DNA of 64,000 bases, taken from positions 62,001 to 126,000 of the forward strand of contig BEDY01000011.1 in the NCBI GenBank assembly GCA_002335605.1. The letters run 5' to 3'. The DNA comes from Prillingera fragicola (Eukaryota; Basidiomycota; Tremellomycetes; Trichosporonales; Trichosporonaceae). A model generated the notes under the pieces. The model worked only from the letters and a program-made list of their open reading frames with translations, was not told the origin of the DNA and made no database searches. The position numbers and the translations under genes are program-made. Position 1 is the first letter of the stretch; each line of letters opens with the position of its first letter. Of this stretch, positions 34,048 through 44,365 are shown one piece after another.

Positions 34048-34566
34048 ATGACAGACGCACTCGACAAAACGAAAACCACCTACGTCTCGCCTTTCTACGC
34101 ATCCTCGACCATTTCCGCCAACCCACTCATGCACCTGACGACCCTCGCCCCCGACAATTTCCCCGAGCACATTATCGCGCCCATCCTAGCGACCCCACCC
34201 GGTGTCGCGCCAGCGGCCCATGTCCGTCCCGACATCATGGCCACCTTCTTTGACCACATCTCGCTGCTCTTCCCCGTTAGCCGATCAGTATCAGAGAAGA
34301 AGCAGGTGGCAGAGCTTGATGCCGAGAAAGACGTCGAAGTCGGTCCCATTTATCGGGATATAGACACCAACGTCTCGGTCAGCAGCCACGAGTCTCTAGT
34401 GGAGGAAGAGCAAAAATGGGACAAGGACGTGCATACTATCCGTGCTCTCCGGGCGGCTGCTGAAAGCCACTCCACACGCTGTCGCCGGGATGTGGAAACC
34501 CAGGAGAAGCTGGTGGCTGTTCTGAGGGCTATGGAGTGGGTCCTTGTCGGCGATGAGGGTATGTGA
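34048..34566 (+). CDS. Small hypothetical protein, 172 residues
   Basis: A single exon starts at ATG 34048 (MTDALDKTKTTY). A hydrophobic helical region (DIMATFFDHISLLFP) is followed by an acidic segment and a C-terminal helix LVAVLRAMEWVLVGDEGM. There is weak resemblance to the next gene: TLAPDNFPEHIIAPIL against LALDPFNPHAHHLSTLL at a similar place. No domain is recognised. Confidence 0.55.
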   Translation: MTDALDKTKTTYVSPFYASSTISANPLMHLTTLAPDNFPEHIIAPILATPPGVAPAAHVRPDIMATFFDHISLLFPVSRSVSEKKQVAELDAEKDVEVGPIYRDIDTNVSVSSHESLVEEEQKWDKDVHTIRALRAAAESHSTRCRRDVETQEKLVAVLRAMEWVLVGDEGM

Positions 34567-34710
34567 TGTGGTGATTGTGTCATAGATATTCTGCCTGTAC
34601 GGGTGTTGGAACAGAATGTAAGAGGTTCATGGGTCTCCTGTACGCACAAGTTGTGTATCCCCTGCCTCTCTCCCAATTCACTCTATTCTCACATCCAACC
34701 ACTCACATCA

Positions 34711-35160
34711 ATGTCCAACCCCCTCTCAGACCTCCTAACCCCCTACACCCACGTCTTTCAGTCTCCCCTAGCACTCGACCCCTTCAACCCCCATGCCCAC
34801 CACCTCAGCACCCTCCTAACCCTCACGCGCCCCACCGCCCGCCGCTTTCTGTATCACCTCGACGCAGCCCTCCCCCACCTCTTCGAATACGCCGGCACCC
34901 TCGTAGCCGACCGGGACATTGCGCGGTCCCACGCGCGCATCGCGCTCGATCCATGCCATCCGGTCCAGAACGGCGGCGTCCGCGTAACCCACGCCGAGTA
35001 CGCGGCGCTCAGGCGGCAGCTGGCTGAGGATCGGCACCGGGTGGTTTTGCTCGAGAATATCGCAGAGGTCGCGCTTGTGTGCTGTGGGGTGTCGATTGCG
35101 GATGTTGCGCGGGAGGCGGCTGTGGTTGAGCTGGGAACTTTGAAGAGGTTTCTCCAGTAG
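34711..35160 (+). CDS. Small hypothetical protein, 149 residues
   Basis: A single exon starts at ATG 34711 (MSNPLSDLLTPY). It is predicted mostly helical: LDAALPHLFEYAGTLVAD in the middle and VVLLENIAEVALVCCG near the end. No signal peptide is seen. It is the third gene of the 33.1-35.2 kb tandem set. The shared size, order and weak motif resemblance suggest distant paralogy, which I cannot prove by eye. Confidence 0.55.
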   Translation: MSNPLSDLLTPYTHVFQSPLALDPFNPHAHHLSTLLTLTRPTARRFLYHLDAALPHLFEYAGTLVADRDIARSHARIALDPCHPVQNGGVRVTHAEYAALRRQLAEDRHRVVLLENIAEVALVCCGVSIADVAREAAVVELGTLKRFLQ

Positions 35161-35556
35161 CGTCACAGCAGCTTTGTCCGAAAGGATGGGAAGGATGGGA
35201 GGAGAGGCAGGACCGATGAATTTCCCGATTAGAATTTGTTTGGTTCCAAACCTCGGTGTCGGTCGGATGGCAGGCCATGTTCAGGACCGTCAATGCATGC
35301 GTGCTGCTTCTATCATGTTGCTGCAAGATTGTTCATGCTATTCCAATCTATGTACTGTGCGCGTGGGGCGTGTGGACATCTGTCAAGTGCGAAGGGCACC
35401 CAGTTGCCTCCCCATCGGCAGCAACTCAAAGTGGCACAACCCCATTGACGCCGTCCACCTCACCAACACTCGTACATGTCACACTGCAACACCTATCCAG
35501 CACACCTCCAAGCCTCAATTCTCGACGCCTGGACGCACCCAGAGCCAAAAAAGAAC
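35161..35556. other. Intergenic, no gene seen
   Basis: It is a spacer between the small gene ending at 35160 and tRNA-Ile. No supported coding frame. Confidence 0.5.
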
Positions 35557-35650
35557 TGACCACTGACAGGATCGAACTGCCGACCTTTGCATGACTGATA
35601 TCTGAATCAAGATATTAGTACAATGCTCTAACCAGCTGAGCTAAGCGGCC
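35557..35650 (-). tRNA. tRNA-Ile (AAT) with intron
   Basis: On the minus strand the acceptor GGCCGCT pairs with AGTGGTC, including two G-T wobbles. The D arm is GCTC/GAGC. The anticodon stem TTGTA/TGCAA closes CTAATA, split after position 37 by about 21 nt. The anticodon is AAT. The T arm is GGCAG TTCGATC CTGTC. No CCA is encoded. Confidence 0.88.
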
Positions 35651-35966
35651 TTGCGTGTTTGCGAGTGGCGGGTTGGCTTCTGGGCTGAGGCTTGGGCGCA
35701 GTTGCTGCTGCTGTGGAGTCTGTGATAAAGTTACTCCAGGACTAACGATACAATGGTGCTTGCAAGCTGTCTGTCTGCGTGCCTATGCTATTGTACTGTG
35801 GAACAATAGTCACTGATGGCACCCGCAATGTCGATCAGCTACCATCACAACGCCGCACTGATGGCAATGGCCTTGCTCTGAGGGTATCCACCGACCTATA
35901 GTCACAGCATATATTCGCAGCACACTCCTCCTTCAACTCTCTCACCAGCGCCACTCAGCTCACAGG

Positions 35967-36476
35967 ATGACAACAGTCTACCACCCCCGCCTCCCACCCC
36001 TGAGCAGGCGAAAGCTCGCAAACCTCCTAGGCGCCGAAACCCTAGAAATCCACAACGAAGACATAATAGCCCTCTACGCAACCGTGTCCGACCCAAGCAA
36101 CGTCTCCTCCGACGAGGGCTCCCTCGACGACGCGTTCACGCCGCGGAGCAAGCCTGCGCCGTGGCTACCGCTCAACCCCTCGCACGGCAGCCGCGAGGCG
36201 AGGCAGCGCCCGCAAGCTGGGCCGTTCGGCTCTGTGAGGGCGGGCCGCAACACGCAGCACTCAGCACTAATGGCCGCCGCGCAGCGGGTATGGCAGACCT
36301 ACCACACCTCCCCGTTTAAGCGGCACGAGGCCGCCGCGCATGCCGTGCATACTGCTGCGCTGGAGCGGGAGCTGGGGGTTATTGATTTCCGCGGCGTGGT
36401 GCAGGTCACAAGTGGGAGGGGTGGGTGTCCTGTTTGTGGTGGGGGGAGGGGTGTGCGTGGTTGGAGTTGGTTTTGA
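35967..36476 (+). CDS. Hypothetical protein, 169 residues, ending in a Cys/Gly-rich tail
   Basis: A single exon starts at ATG 35967 (MTTVYHPRLPPLS). An N-terminal helix (RRKLANLLGAE) is followed by an acidic Ser-rich stretch, then an ordered region ending RELGVIDFRGVVQV. The tail has GGCPVCGGGRGVRGWSWF. The CPVC pair recalls the C4 family, but the rest of that pattern and its intron are absent. Function unknown. Confidence 0.5.
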   Translation: MTTVYHPRLPPLSRRKLANLLGAETLEIHNEDIIALYATVSDPSNVSSDEGSLDDAFTPRSKPAPWLPLNPSHGSREARQRPQAGPFGSVRAGRNTQHSALMAAAQRVWQTYHTSPFKRHEAAAHAVHTAALERELGVIDFRGVVQVTSGRGGCPVCGGGRGVRGWSWF

Positions 36477-36951
36477 GGATCGTTAGGCGGTGTATTTTAG
36501 GCGGTGTATGGCACGTTGTGCATTGTCTGTCACAGTACAACTAGGCGTCGAGAATGGTATGTACAACTTTTGTTCGATTACATTGTTCAAGTGACAACTT
36601 GGGACGGCGAATGCGGAGACGTTGGAACCAGGGCTGTGGCTTGGGGGCCGCCGCTCCGAGTAGAGTCACGACCAGTGACAGTGTATGTTGCGCTACTCGA
36701 GACCATGAAACTTGCGCAGCCCAGCAGCATGATAAAGCAGCGCGACCTCAAACCTCAGCCCGAGACTCAACTCAGCCCCAGGCCCAGCCAGCGCAAGCGG
36801 AAACCCAGCCATCTCCGGCGAGCACAGCACAGGCGCGCACCCCAGCGTCGGGCTCGGCGGTGCGCTCCCATCTTCCGTCGCTGCGGGTGTCGCATACGCC
36901 TCTTCGCCCGAGACGCTCACCGCACACGAGCCAGAGCAGTCGTCGTCGGAC
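36477..36951. other. Spacer, possibly including an upstream exon
   Basis: A plus-strand frame is open from about 36735 into the gene starting at 36952 without an ATG, so a spliced upstream exon is possible. A minus-strand frame also spans this GC-rich area. I could not decide the exact structure. Confidence 0.35.
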
Positions 36952-37413
36952 ATGGCCGTGTCCGAGTCGTCCCCTCCCCCGGCGACCTTTGCACACGCCA
37001 CAGCCCGGCGAGCTCCACCCCCCTTGGCCGTCGCCGCGCGCGCCGAAGCCCGCGTGATCCGCCTCGACCCCGCCGCATCACCTGATCCAGCACTTCGCAC
37101 TTGTTCGGCGCGTGGACCCCTCCCAGCCTCTTCCCCGTGGGGCCCCGCCACCCGCCCAACGCTCGGACCCGCAGAATTCGCCACCGCCCCGCAGGTCGCA
37201 GACGCAATCCACGCGTTGGCCGTCCTCCCGAGCGTCCCAAAGCTGCATCCACTGGAGCACGTCACGCACCCGCGGAGCGGCGCGGTGCTACGCCGCGCGA
37301 CCACGACGCACGGCCAGCCTACGCGTGAGCACGCGGTGCAGGCGCGTGACGGCGCGAGGACGGAGGTCGTCTTGTCTTGCCGCAGCAGGATCTGGCGTCA
37401 GCGGCTGGCGTAG
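36952..37413 (+). CDS. Hypothetical Ala/Pro-rich protein, 153 residues from the first ATG
   Basis: The frame shows plausible GC-rich third-position use and an ordered segment APQVADAIHALAVLPSV and PKLHPLEHVTHPRSGAV. The frame continues open upstream (ASSPETLTAHEPEQSSSD precedes the ATG), so the true N-terminus may be longer. A competing minus-strand frame (36693-37304) is open over the same DNA. I prefer the plus frame because its C-terminal half looks folded. Function unknown. Confidence 0.4.
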   Translation: MAVSESSPPPATFAHATARRAPPPLAVAARAEARVIRLDPAASPDPALRTCSARGPLPASSPWGPATRPTLGPAEFATAPQVADAIHALAVLPSVPKLHPLEHVTHPRSGAVLRRATTTHGQPTREHAVQARDGARTEVVLSCRSRIWRQRLA

Positions 37414-37697
37414 GGGGAGCTTACGATGCGGGGGGCTTTGAATTGATACCTCTGAAAGGCGGTGATTGCTGAGAGCTCGGGTTTGGTGAAGCTGCCCAGG
37501 TCTGGGGAGGGGGCTAGGCGGCGCAGCGGCCTTTGTGCTGTGGCTGAGGGCGAGAAGGCAGTGGCGGGTGAGGAGGGGGTGGCGACGGGTAGCGGGGTGG
37601 ATGTGCTGGGGGCGCTGGGGGACGCGGCGAGGTCGAGGAGAAGGGTGGCGAGCTCGGCGTCGGTTAGGTTTGATTCGGATGATGTGGTGGCGAGCAT
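37398..37697 (-). CDS. Small hypothetical protein, 99 residues
   Basis: The frame opens further to 37730 only through a TTG codon, so ATG 37697 (MLATTSSESN) is chosen. It begins with a helix LTDAELATLLLDLAAS, has a Ser/Pro/Thr-rich middle and ends GSFTKPELSAITAFQRYQF. Its last 16 bases overlap the 3' end of the convergent gene on the plus strand. Function unknown. Confidence 0.5.
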   Translation of the reverse strand: MLATTSSESNLTDAELATLLLDLAASPSAPSTSTPLPVATPSSPATAFSPSATAQRPLRRLAPSPDLGSFTKPELSAITAFQRYQFKAPRIVSSPYASR

Positions 37698-39292
37698 GGC
37701 TGTGCACGGGTGTGTTTGCGTTGGATGCAACGTTGGCGACGACGTGTGGAATGTCGCCAGAGGTGCGGTGAGTTTGTTTGTGGAATAATGTGGTCAATGG
37801 GCGAAAGCAACGCGGGCGACTGCAATCTGGTTCATATACGCTACGCTGCACCCTGCTCCCCCTCTGCGTGCGTTGCCCCAGTCTGCGTCGAAACGTGGTT
37901 AGAACAGTGTTCATTATCGGGCAGTGGTGGCGTCTGCGCCATGCCGCTGGGAGGGTGCGCTGTGGGGTGGGTGGCAAACGAGCAGCGACACTAACGGGAT
38001 CCAAGGGTATGTGGTCTGTGATCCATGCACATGCACTCTGGGTTCCTGTGCCCTGAGTGGAGACGCCGCAGCACACCGCTGATTAAGACTGCCGCGGCGG
38101 GACGCGTGCAGCAGGAGCAGTAGTAGCAGCAGCGACGCAAGCGGGGTAACGTGAGTATCATCCGAGGTGACTCCGAGATGTGCTAAACCAAAGACCGGTG
38201 GGGCGGCGACGATGTCAGCCTTTTGGATATGTGTCACCGCGGCGTGCGGGGAAAACATGCATACAGAGGTCTCGTGCTCACTGCCCAGGCCAGGCTGGCG
38301 TATGAGCCATGACCGGGAGTGTGGGAAGCTCAAGGTGCAGCGCCAAGAATGGATTTCAAACGACAACATGGGTGGCTGATTCCCACTCGGTAGTGCACAG
38401 GGTTAAACGAAGCGGGGAATGCGGCGCACGACTCGACGCGCACGCGGGCAGCAATCGAGTTACTGTTGACAATTGACGAACGCATAGGCCATGACCAGCC
38501 CACGACGCCGCTCGGACACAGCCAGTGCTCATGTCCAGACATCCAGATTCTGGGCTGGGAGATGAGAGGCCAGAGAGACATGCTGTCGTCTGCACACGCC
38601 CACAGCCGCCGCCACCGCACGTCCCAGTATGGCCCGTGTTCTTATCGTGCTCCCCGCAGTGTGGTCACCAATGCATGGGGTATTTCGAATCGAGGGGATG
38701 ATTTCGATTTTCTTTGATGCGCTGCATGATTTGTATTGGTGCACTGGATGCCGAGGTGGCCGGGCGTTGCAGTGGCCAGGGCGGATGGGGTCGGCATAGA
38801 TTGGAGAATGGCCGGGGGATGCCGGAGGGATATCCACTCAGTGTCAACAACCCTTGGTTATATAGCTTATCCGTGGTTGTGCTGATCGCTTGAATCTCCT
38901 AAAGCTCATCGCACTTGTCGCGGCGTGTCAAACATTAGAGCATCGAGTGTCCATTGCATCACACGGCCGACGCTGCGACGTCTGAACGGTGCCTTGACAC
39001 TCAACACCAACCTCCACCGCCATCGTCTCCTTCTTTCAGCAACACCTCATGGCAATGGGAACCCGGTCAAGATGACCTGCCCAGGCCCAAGTACAGTATG
39101 CCAAGCCCCACTCTTTCCGGGGAGAACCAAGCCAGATTGCTGGCAACAGCCCACTGCAGCAGCAAGGCATTGCTTCCTTATCCACCGTACCTTGCTGTCA
39201 AACAAATACATCAAGCCCTTATAACAGCGAGCCACCACGGCCATGCAGTCCACCCACTACACCCAACCATAACGATACACACTCGAACGACA
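37698..39292. other. 1.6-kb stretch without a supported gene
   Basis: Small frames on both strands lack domain signals or splice plans. A TATA-like TTATATAG occurs near 38858. Confidence 0.45.
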
Positions 39293-39619
39293 ATGCGCAC
39301 CCCCACGACCCAAGCCCATATCGACGCAACACAACGGATCCGCAAACGTCTGCATTTCACAGTCGGCGCTCCCATCACACTACCCACTTTGCCCGAGTCG
39401 CCATCCTCGGCGAGCACGACGCGCGGCTCAAGACTCTCATCACCAGACACGACCCCGGAGCGGCCGTTCGGGCACTACACCGACGAGGACTTGGATAGAG
39501 CCCTCGACGCCTGGGTGGCGTTTTATGCCAATCTGAGGGGATGTGGTGAGGAGGGGATGGTGCAGGCTGCCGAGTGTGTGAGGAGGGAGTTGGTTTTGGA
39601 GCTGAGTAGGCGGGATTAG
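39293..39619 (+). CDS. Small hypothetical protein, 108 residues
   Basis: A single exon starts at ATG 39293 (MRTPTTQAHID). The N-terminal half is Ser/Thr/Pro-rich and includes SSPDTTPERP. The C-terminal half is an amphipathic helix pair: DEDLDRALDAWVAFYANL and AAECVRRELVLELSRRD. No family is recognised. The DTTPERP string also occurs in one frame of the gene at 3516-4314. Confidence 0.5.
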   Translation: MRTPTTQAHIDATQRIRKRLHFTVGAPITLPTLPESPSSASTTRGSRLSSPDTTPERPFGHYTDEDLDRALDAWVAFYANLRGCGEEGMVQAAECVRRELVLELSRRD

Positions 39620-40311
39620 TGGCGGTTGGAGGCGTGGACACGATGTGCGTTCATGCATGCGGTGTGTCGCAAGCTGAGATGGCAAGGGGTGGCTCCTGTT
39701 GTGCCGGTGTCGCGTGTCGCATAAGAAACAGTCCTCGTTGTGCTCTGACGACCTCAGCCCTGGCATCCCACGTATGAAAGTGTTCAGCCCAGACTGACCC
39801 CTGCTCGCTTCGAACCTCACACTAATGCCCGCCCGTCCGTCTCTTCCTCTTGGGTAGGACGACCCATGCGAGGACACTACCAACCGGGGGGGCGTTGGGC
39901 TTGGCAAGAAGACGAGATACACAACAGTGTACTGTGCCTGTAGCTCGCGCGAGGTGATCGCCTGTAGATCTCGTCGATCTTCGATCAGCGCCTCTCATTT
40001 GTGGCAGGGTGCCGCCAGCCCACTCGAGTACAACGTTTCAGCAACATGATGTCGCTTATTGATCAATGCAGCCTATGGCCTAGACTCATACAGAAGGGCA
40101 GTAAGCGCTCTCAGAACCTTTGCCGCAGCCCACGCGCTGACCCCTTCGCGTCGCATACTGCACCCGACCTCCTTCGTCTAGGTGTGGTGAGGCTCCCACC
40201 TGGGACTAAGCGACAGCCCACACTGTGTCATGTGTGAGTAGATATAAACTGTTCTCCACTCTGTGCTGAATCTCGTATCTTCCACTGCAATCCCAACTGC
40301 AAACCAGAGTC
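39620..40311. other. Intergenic, no gene seen
   Basis: A TATA-like GATATAAAC near 40240 lies about 70 bp upstream of ATG 40312 and may serve the membrane-protein gene. Confidence 0.45.
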
Positions 40312-41066
40312 ATGATCTCCATTCCAGCTGTTCCTCCCACCGTCAACGCACAGGAAACTTCCCACCTCCTCCCCCCACTCCCAATCAGGAGCTACACCCA
40401 GCCCAACTTTTTCCCACCTCGTCCAAACAGGCACTACACTCGTCATCTCGCGGCCGACCGCGCTCCCACCTCGCAGCCGTCGCATCCGACTAGCGTCAAA
40501 TCGCCCCACCAACCGCCACTTACCCATGGTCGCGTCTACACACGGCTGCAAGCCAGCGACCGTGTCCCCACCTCATCGCCGACAAGCCTCAACACCCCTA
40601 TGCACCCAGGATACCAGCGGCGTACCCACAACCTAGGGTATCTCCTCCCACCACCATATAACACAGAAACCACACCACTCTCCCTCCCCGGCGCCACCCG
40701 CCGACTCCTCATAACCCTCCTCCTCCTCCTCCCGGTCCTCACCGCAGTCTCCGCGGCGGTAGGATGGTAAGTCCCACTTCCCACCACTCGTAGCTGATCG
40801 ATCACAGGGCAGTCAGGCAGGACGAAAACCTGACCACGGCACTCAAAGTCCTCGCCACGCTCTATGTCGCGTGCAGGATCACTGTGCACTGTCTCTCCCT
40901 CCTGCGGGCTGAGTTGCTCGCGCTGCCTGCCGAGTATGTCTGGGCGCACTGGGTTGCGGGGTGCATGGTTGGTGTGCCTTTGTGCCGGGTTAAGTTGCGT
41001 CGGCGGCGTATGGGTGTGGAACCTGGGCCAGTGGAGGATGATGAGAAGTTTGATAGGCTTGTGTAG
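40312..41066 (+). CDS. Hypothetical membrane protein, 237 residues
   Basis: Exons 40312-40766 and 40808-41066 are joined by a 41-nt phase-2 intron (GTAAGT, CTGATC, CACAG). Residues 1-125 are Pro/Thr/His-rich and probably face a hydrophilic side. A strong hydrophobic segment (LLITLLLLLPVLTAVSAAVG) lies at the splice junction. Two weaker ones follow, around LATLYVACRITVHCLSLL and WVAGCMVGVPL. The C-terminus is basic, then acidic (VEDDEKFDRLV). Without splicing the frame ends at once, so the intron is well supported. Function unknown. Confidence 0.62.
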
Positions 41067-41200
41067 TCCAAGTCGTATATTCAGTCAATACACGAAATAG
41101 TTGCTGTGCTGGTGACCTTGAAAGGATGAAGCCGTTGTAAAGTCAGAGGCCCACAGTGAAGTCATACACAAACGCAACAAATATCAAATCAACTGTGATG

Positions 41201-42125
41201 CTAACCAAAGTAACAATACCTCGGAAACGGCAGCTCGGCAAACCCCTTCATCGCGGTCCTCTTCTCCTCCCAGCTCCAGCACGTCTTCCTACTCGGGTCA
41301 GACTCGTGTATAATACCTTTGAGCAGCTCCTTCGTCAGTCTACCCTCGAGCATCAAATGCGTCAATCCCGATGGGAGGTCAGGCAGACCGCGGTCCCGGA
41401 CCATCAGAGTGACCTGCACGACGTAGTCGGAGAAGGACACGTCGCGGCCGTGCAGCTCGAAAATCTCCTTGTCGGACGGCCACGGGCCGTGCTGCGTGGG
41501 GATCGTCGGGCGGATGAGCGACTCGGCGGAGACGTGCGAGGGTATCCAGTCGCGGAGGATGTAGGACGATCGCTCGAGGTCGCACAAGGCCGCGAGGTGG
41601 TTGCCGAACCGCACTACTGTCAGCTCACGTCGGGGTGAGCACTCACTGTTGCGCGCATACAGTGCCCGGCCATGCAGGAGGAGCACGCTCTCGATACCCC
41701 GGCACCGTCGTGAGGGGCGCCGTTTATCGTCTTTCGGCATGGCCGCATCGAGGAGGACCAGCTCTAGAGCTAGGTCCAGAACTTGGCCCGCTTGGCGCAG
41801 CATTAGACCAAAGGTCTCGATCACGTCTGCCCTTGTCACCTGTTTGATCAGCCTCCCTCCGGACGACGACATCGGTACTCACCGTGCGCCTTTTGCCACC
41901 GACGTCAATGTGAAAGTGCGTAAACCACCCCCTGCCGTAGACAGTCAGCGGGTCCCGTGGCTGGGCGGTGGCTGCCGCGGTGTGTACGGGCGGGTCGAGA
42001 CACCATGGAGGCGGCGGGGAGTGCACAAAGTCGTACCGCCCAAACCAGAGGGGGTGTAGGTCTGGGTAGAGAAAGAGACCGTCTGTTGGAATCAGGAGAG
42101 TCGACAGTTCGTGCACAAAGGCCAT
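41201..42125 (-). CDS. Hypothetical protein, 283 residues, three exons
   Basis: Exons are 42125-41883, 41839-41647 and 41616-41201. Intron 1 is 43 nt and phase 0. Intron 2 is only 30 nt, phase 1, with GTGAGT and GCTGACAG; it also reads through in frame, so it may be optional. The protein starts MAFVHELSTLL. It has an aromatic-rich region (DLHPLWFGRYDF), a helix DVIETFGLMLRQAGQVLDLALELVLLD written here only in part as VLDLALELVLLD, and a C-terminus SRKTCWSWEEKRTAMKG. I do not recognise it. It is next to the F-box-like family but lacks that motif. Confidence 0.55.
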
Positions 42126-44365
42126 CCTGGGGGGTCTCCTCGGTGGTGCCAGATTGGGTTGCAGACGCTGTTGAGCGGGATACCTGCGCTCATCATAAGT
42201 ACGCATGCACAAGTAGTGCACAGCAGACTCGGGTGAGTGACTTTCAGTAGCATCTACACCAGTCGTCACTGCATTGCGACAACCAGGCTAAGCCAAGTGA
42301 GCTATTTTGGCGTCGGTGCGGATTCCTATGCTTTGGCTTCCCGCGATGCCATTGAGCTGCTTGCTTTGGCTTCGGGGCATGGTCCGTGCGTGGCTTGAGA
42401 TTGTGAGGAACTAGAAGTAGCCGTTGTCTTGTAGACTGGGGTGCAACAAGGCTGGATTAGCATGGCTGGAGGATTGGATGGAACATGTCGCAATGTTGAC
42501 ATTCATCGCACCCAACTGGGATATGTAAATCACTCACGCTAGTTGTTGATGCAACACGTCATTCCTTCAAGCAGTTATCAGTAGCAGTATCGCTCACAAG
42601 CAGGCTTTCTTTGAACTCAGCGCAACAGCCAAACGCATGTTAGGCATGGCAAAGTCTCCAACTCTTCATTGTTTATGCCGCGAGCTATTGTCGGTGATGC
42701 GATGAGGAGAGTGATTTGTGGACTCCACCCCGAAGTGGGGGTGCCTGAAAATCACTCATTGCCACCACCGGATCTTTGTCACTGTCCACTCTTGCTCTTG
42801 ATTACAGATTTGGCGTGCGTCCTTTTGCTATGCTGCGGGTGTGCAAAAGCTCTACAAGAGTGTTTGGCACGGGTCAATGCCCGAAAGGCCGCCGACGTTC
42901 GGCGTGCAGCCTCAGCCATGATGCTCGCGCCACTCGACTGATCGACTCATGGTGTTGACTTGCCCTCACCGAAACATAGATGTTCTCATGGGTACGGACT
43001 GCACAACGTTCTATAGTTGAATTGAGCTTGGCAGGAATTCTGTGCTTAATCTAAGCGGATTGCACTCGAACATAACTCACGCATTACCTTGCTCTGTGGC
43101 AGACCTGCCGTACAAATCCTAGTGTAATGCCGCGGATGGAGATAGTCTGGCCAATGATTCCTACACCTCGTATAGCATTTAAGCCTATGTTGCCATCCAA
43201 AAGCACCACACTTTCTTCCCAGACGATCCATCTACTGCGAAGCAACCCACGGCCACGACACCGTGTGAAAGCCGACACATAATGGGACGACGTGCCGATC
43301 AGGCGCGCAGTCGTACGACTATTTGGAAAGGTATAACAGCCCCTCTTTTCAGAAGAGTACCCATCGTCGCTCCTGCACCGTGACTTTCCAATATACTCTA
43401 TGGGGGAAGCGCGTTCGGAATGGGGCGGCCATTCATCAAGCAGCTGCCGTATGGGCTGCCATGCGCTGCTCGCTGAGCCCTCAGGCAACCCGGTCACCCC
43501 AATCAACCATCTTCTTTACTATCGCCGCCATCTCTCCCTGTGTTACACTCCGGAGCTCTGTTGCCTCATACCTTTGACATCGGATGGTGAGGAAGGTGGC
43601 ACTCGATGGCCCACGCGGTCGCTGCAATAGCCACAGGAGAGACCGCCGATGAGTGCCACCGGCTGACACCAATGCAAGGCATCTCTGGGCATGTGTCCCG
43701 CAGAATCTCGTCATGCGATGTGAATCCATCGTTACGAGCATGACTTCGGGTCCTCTACACAAAGAACCTCGCTCGCTTCCCGTGACCCCACCATCACGCA
43801 ACATCCGGCAGTGCTGTCTCACGGGGCTTAGCCTACGAACGAGGTCATAGATGTGGTGCCATTTTCCTCTGTGCTGCTCTGCCATGACCCATGATGGACG
43901 CCAAAGGCAAGAGCTTCGGGGAAGGAGTTTCAAGGTGCCTCCAGAAGCCTGACGCGGCGGATGTCATGTCAAAGCAAAGCTGAAGAGCTGTGGTACATGC
44001 CTGGCCGCACTCCTCCTGACATGGGGCGTTCCGATGGGTAACGCCTAGTCTGATATTGCCTTGCCTACTGTGCCATTATCATTTCCGGAAGAGCCATCGC
44101 GGCCTCGCTGGAACAAGCACCAGATCACTGTGCCTTCCGCCAGCGGAACGCTCAAATATTTGTGGCTTCTTCCACCGAGGCCATACACATCGGCCTGCAA
44201 AACCGCGCAGTTGTTTCATGAGTCTTACATCACGAAGTAGAGATAGAGTGAAGCCAAATCTACAGCCGCTGCACTCTGAGTGCGACAGTTGCTCATTCTT
44301 GACGTCGTGCTGGGGATAAAACCAAACACCAAGTACTGTAAGTGACAAGCCAGACAGAAACTAGC
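42126..44365. other. 2.2-kb gene-poor stretch
   Basis: Composition is more AT-rich than the neighbouring genes. Frames on both strands (for example minus 43084-43506 and 43481-43933) look random. No transposon domain or terminal repeat was seen, though old mobile-element debris would look similar. Confidence 0.45.

Noticed and set aside
36693..37304. Minus-strand frame of 203 codons
   Set aside because: It overlaps the plus-strand gene at 36952; it is Ala/Gly-rich from GC content and its C-terminus has no ordered segment. Not fully excluded.
43084..43933. Two minus-strand frames suggesting a broken transposon gene
   Set aside because: No transposase or reverse-transcriptase motif and no terminal repeats or target duplication could be seen.
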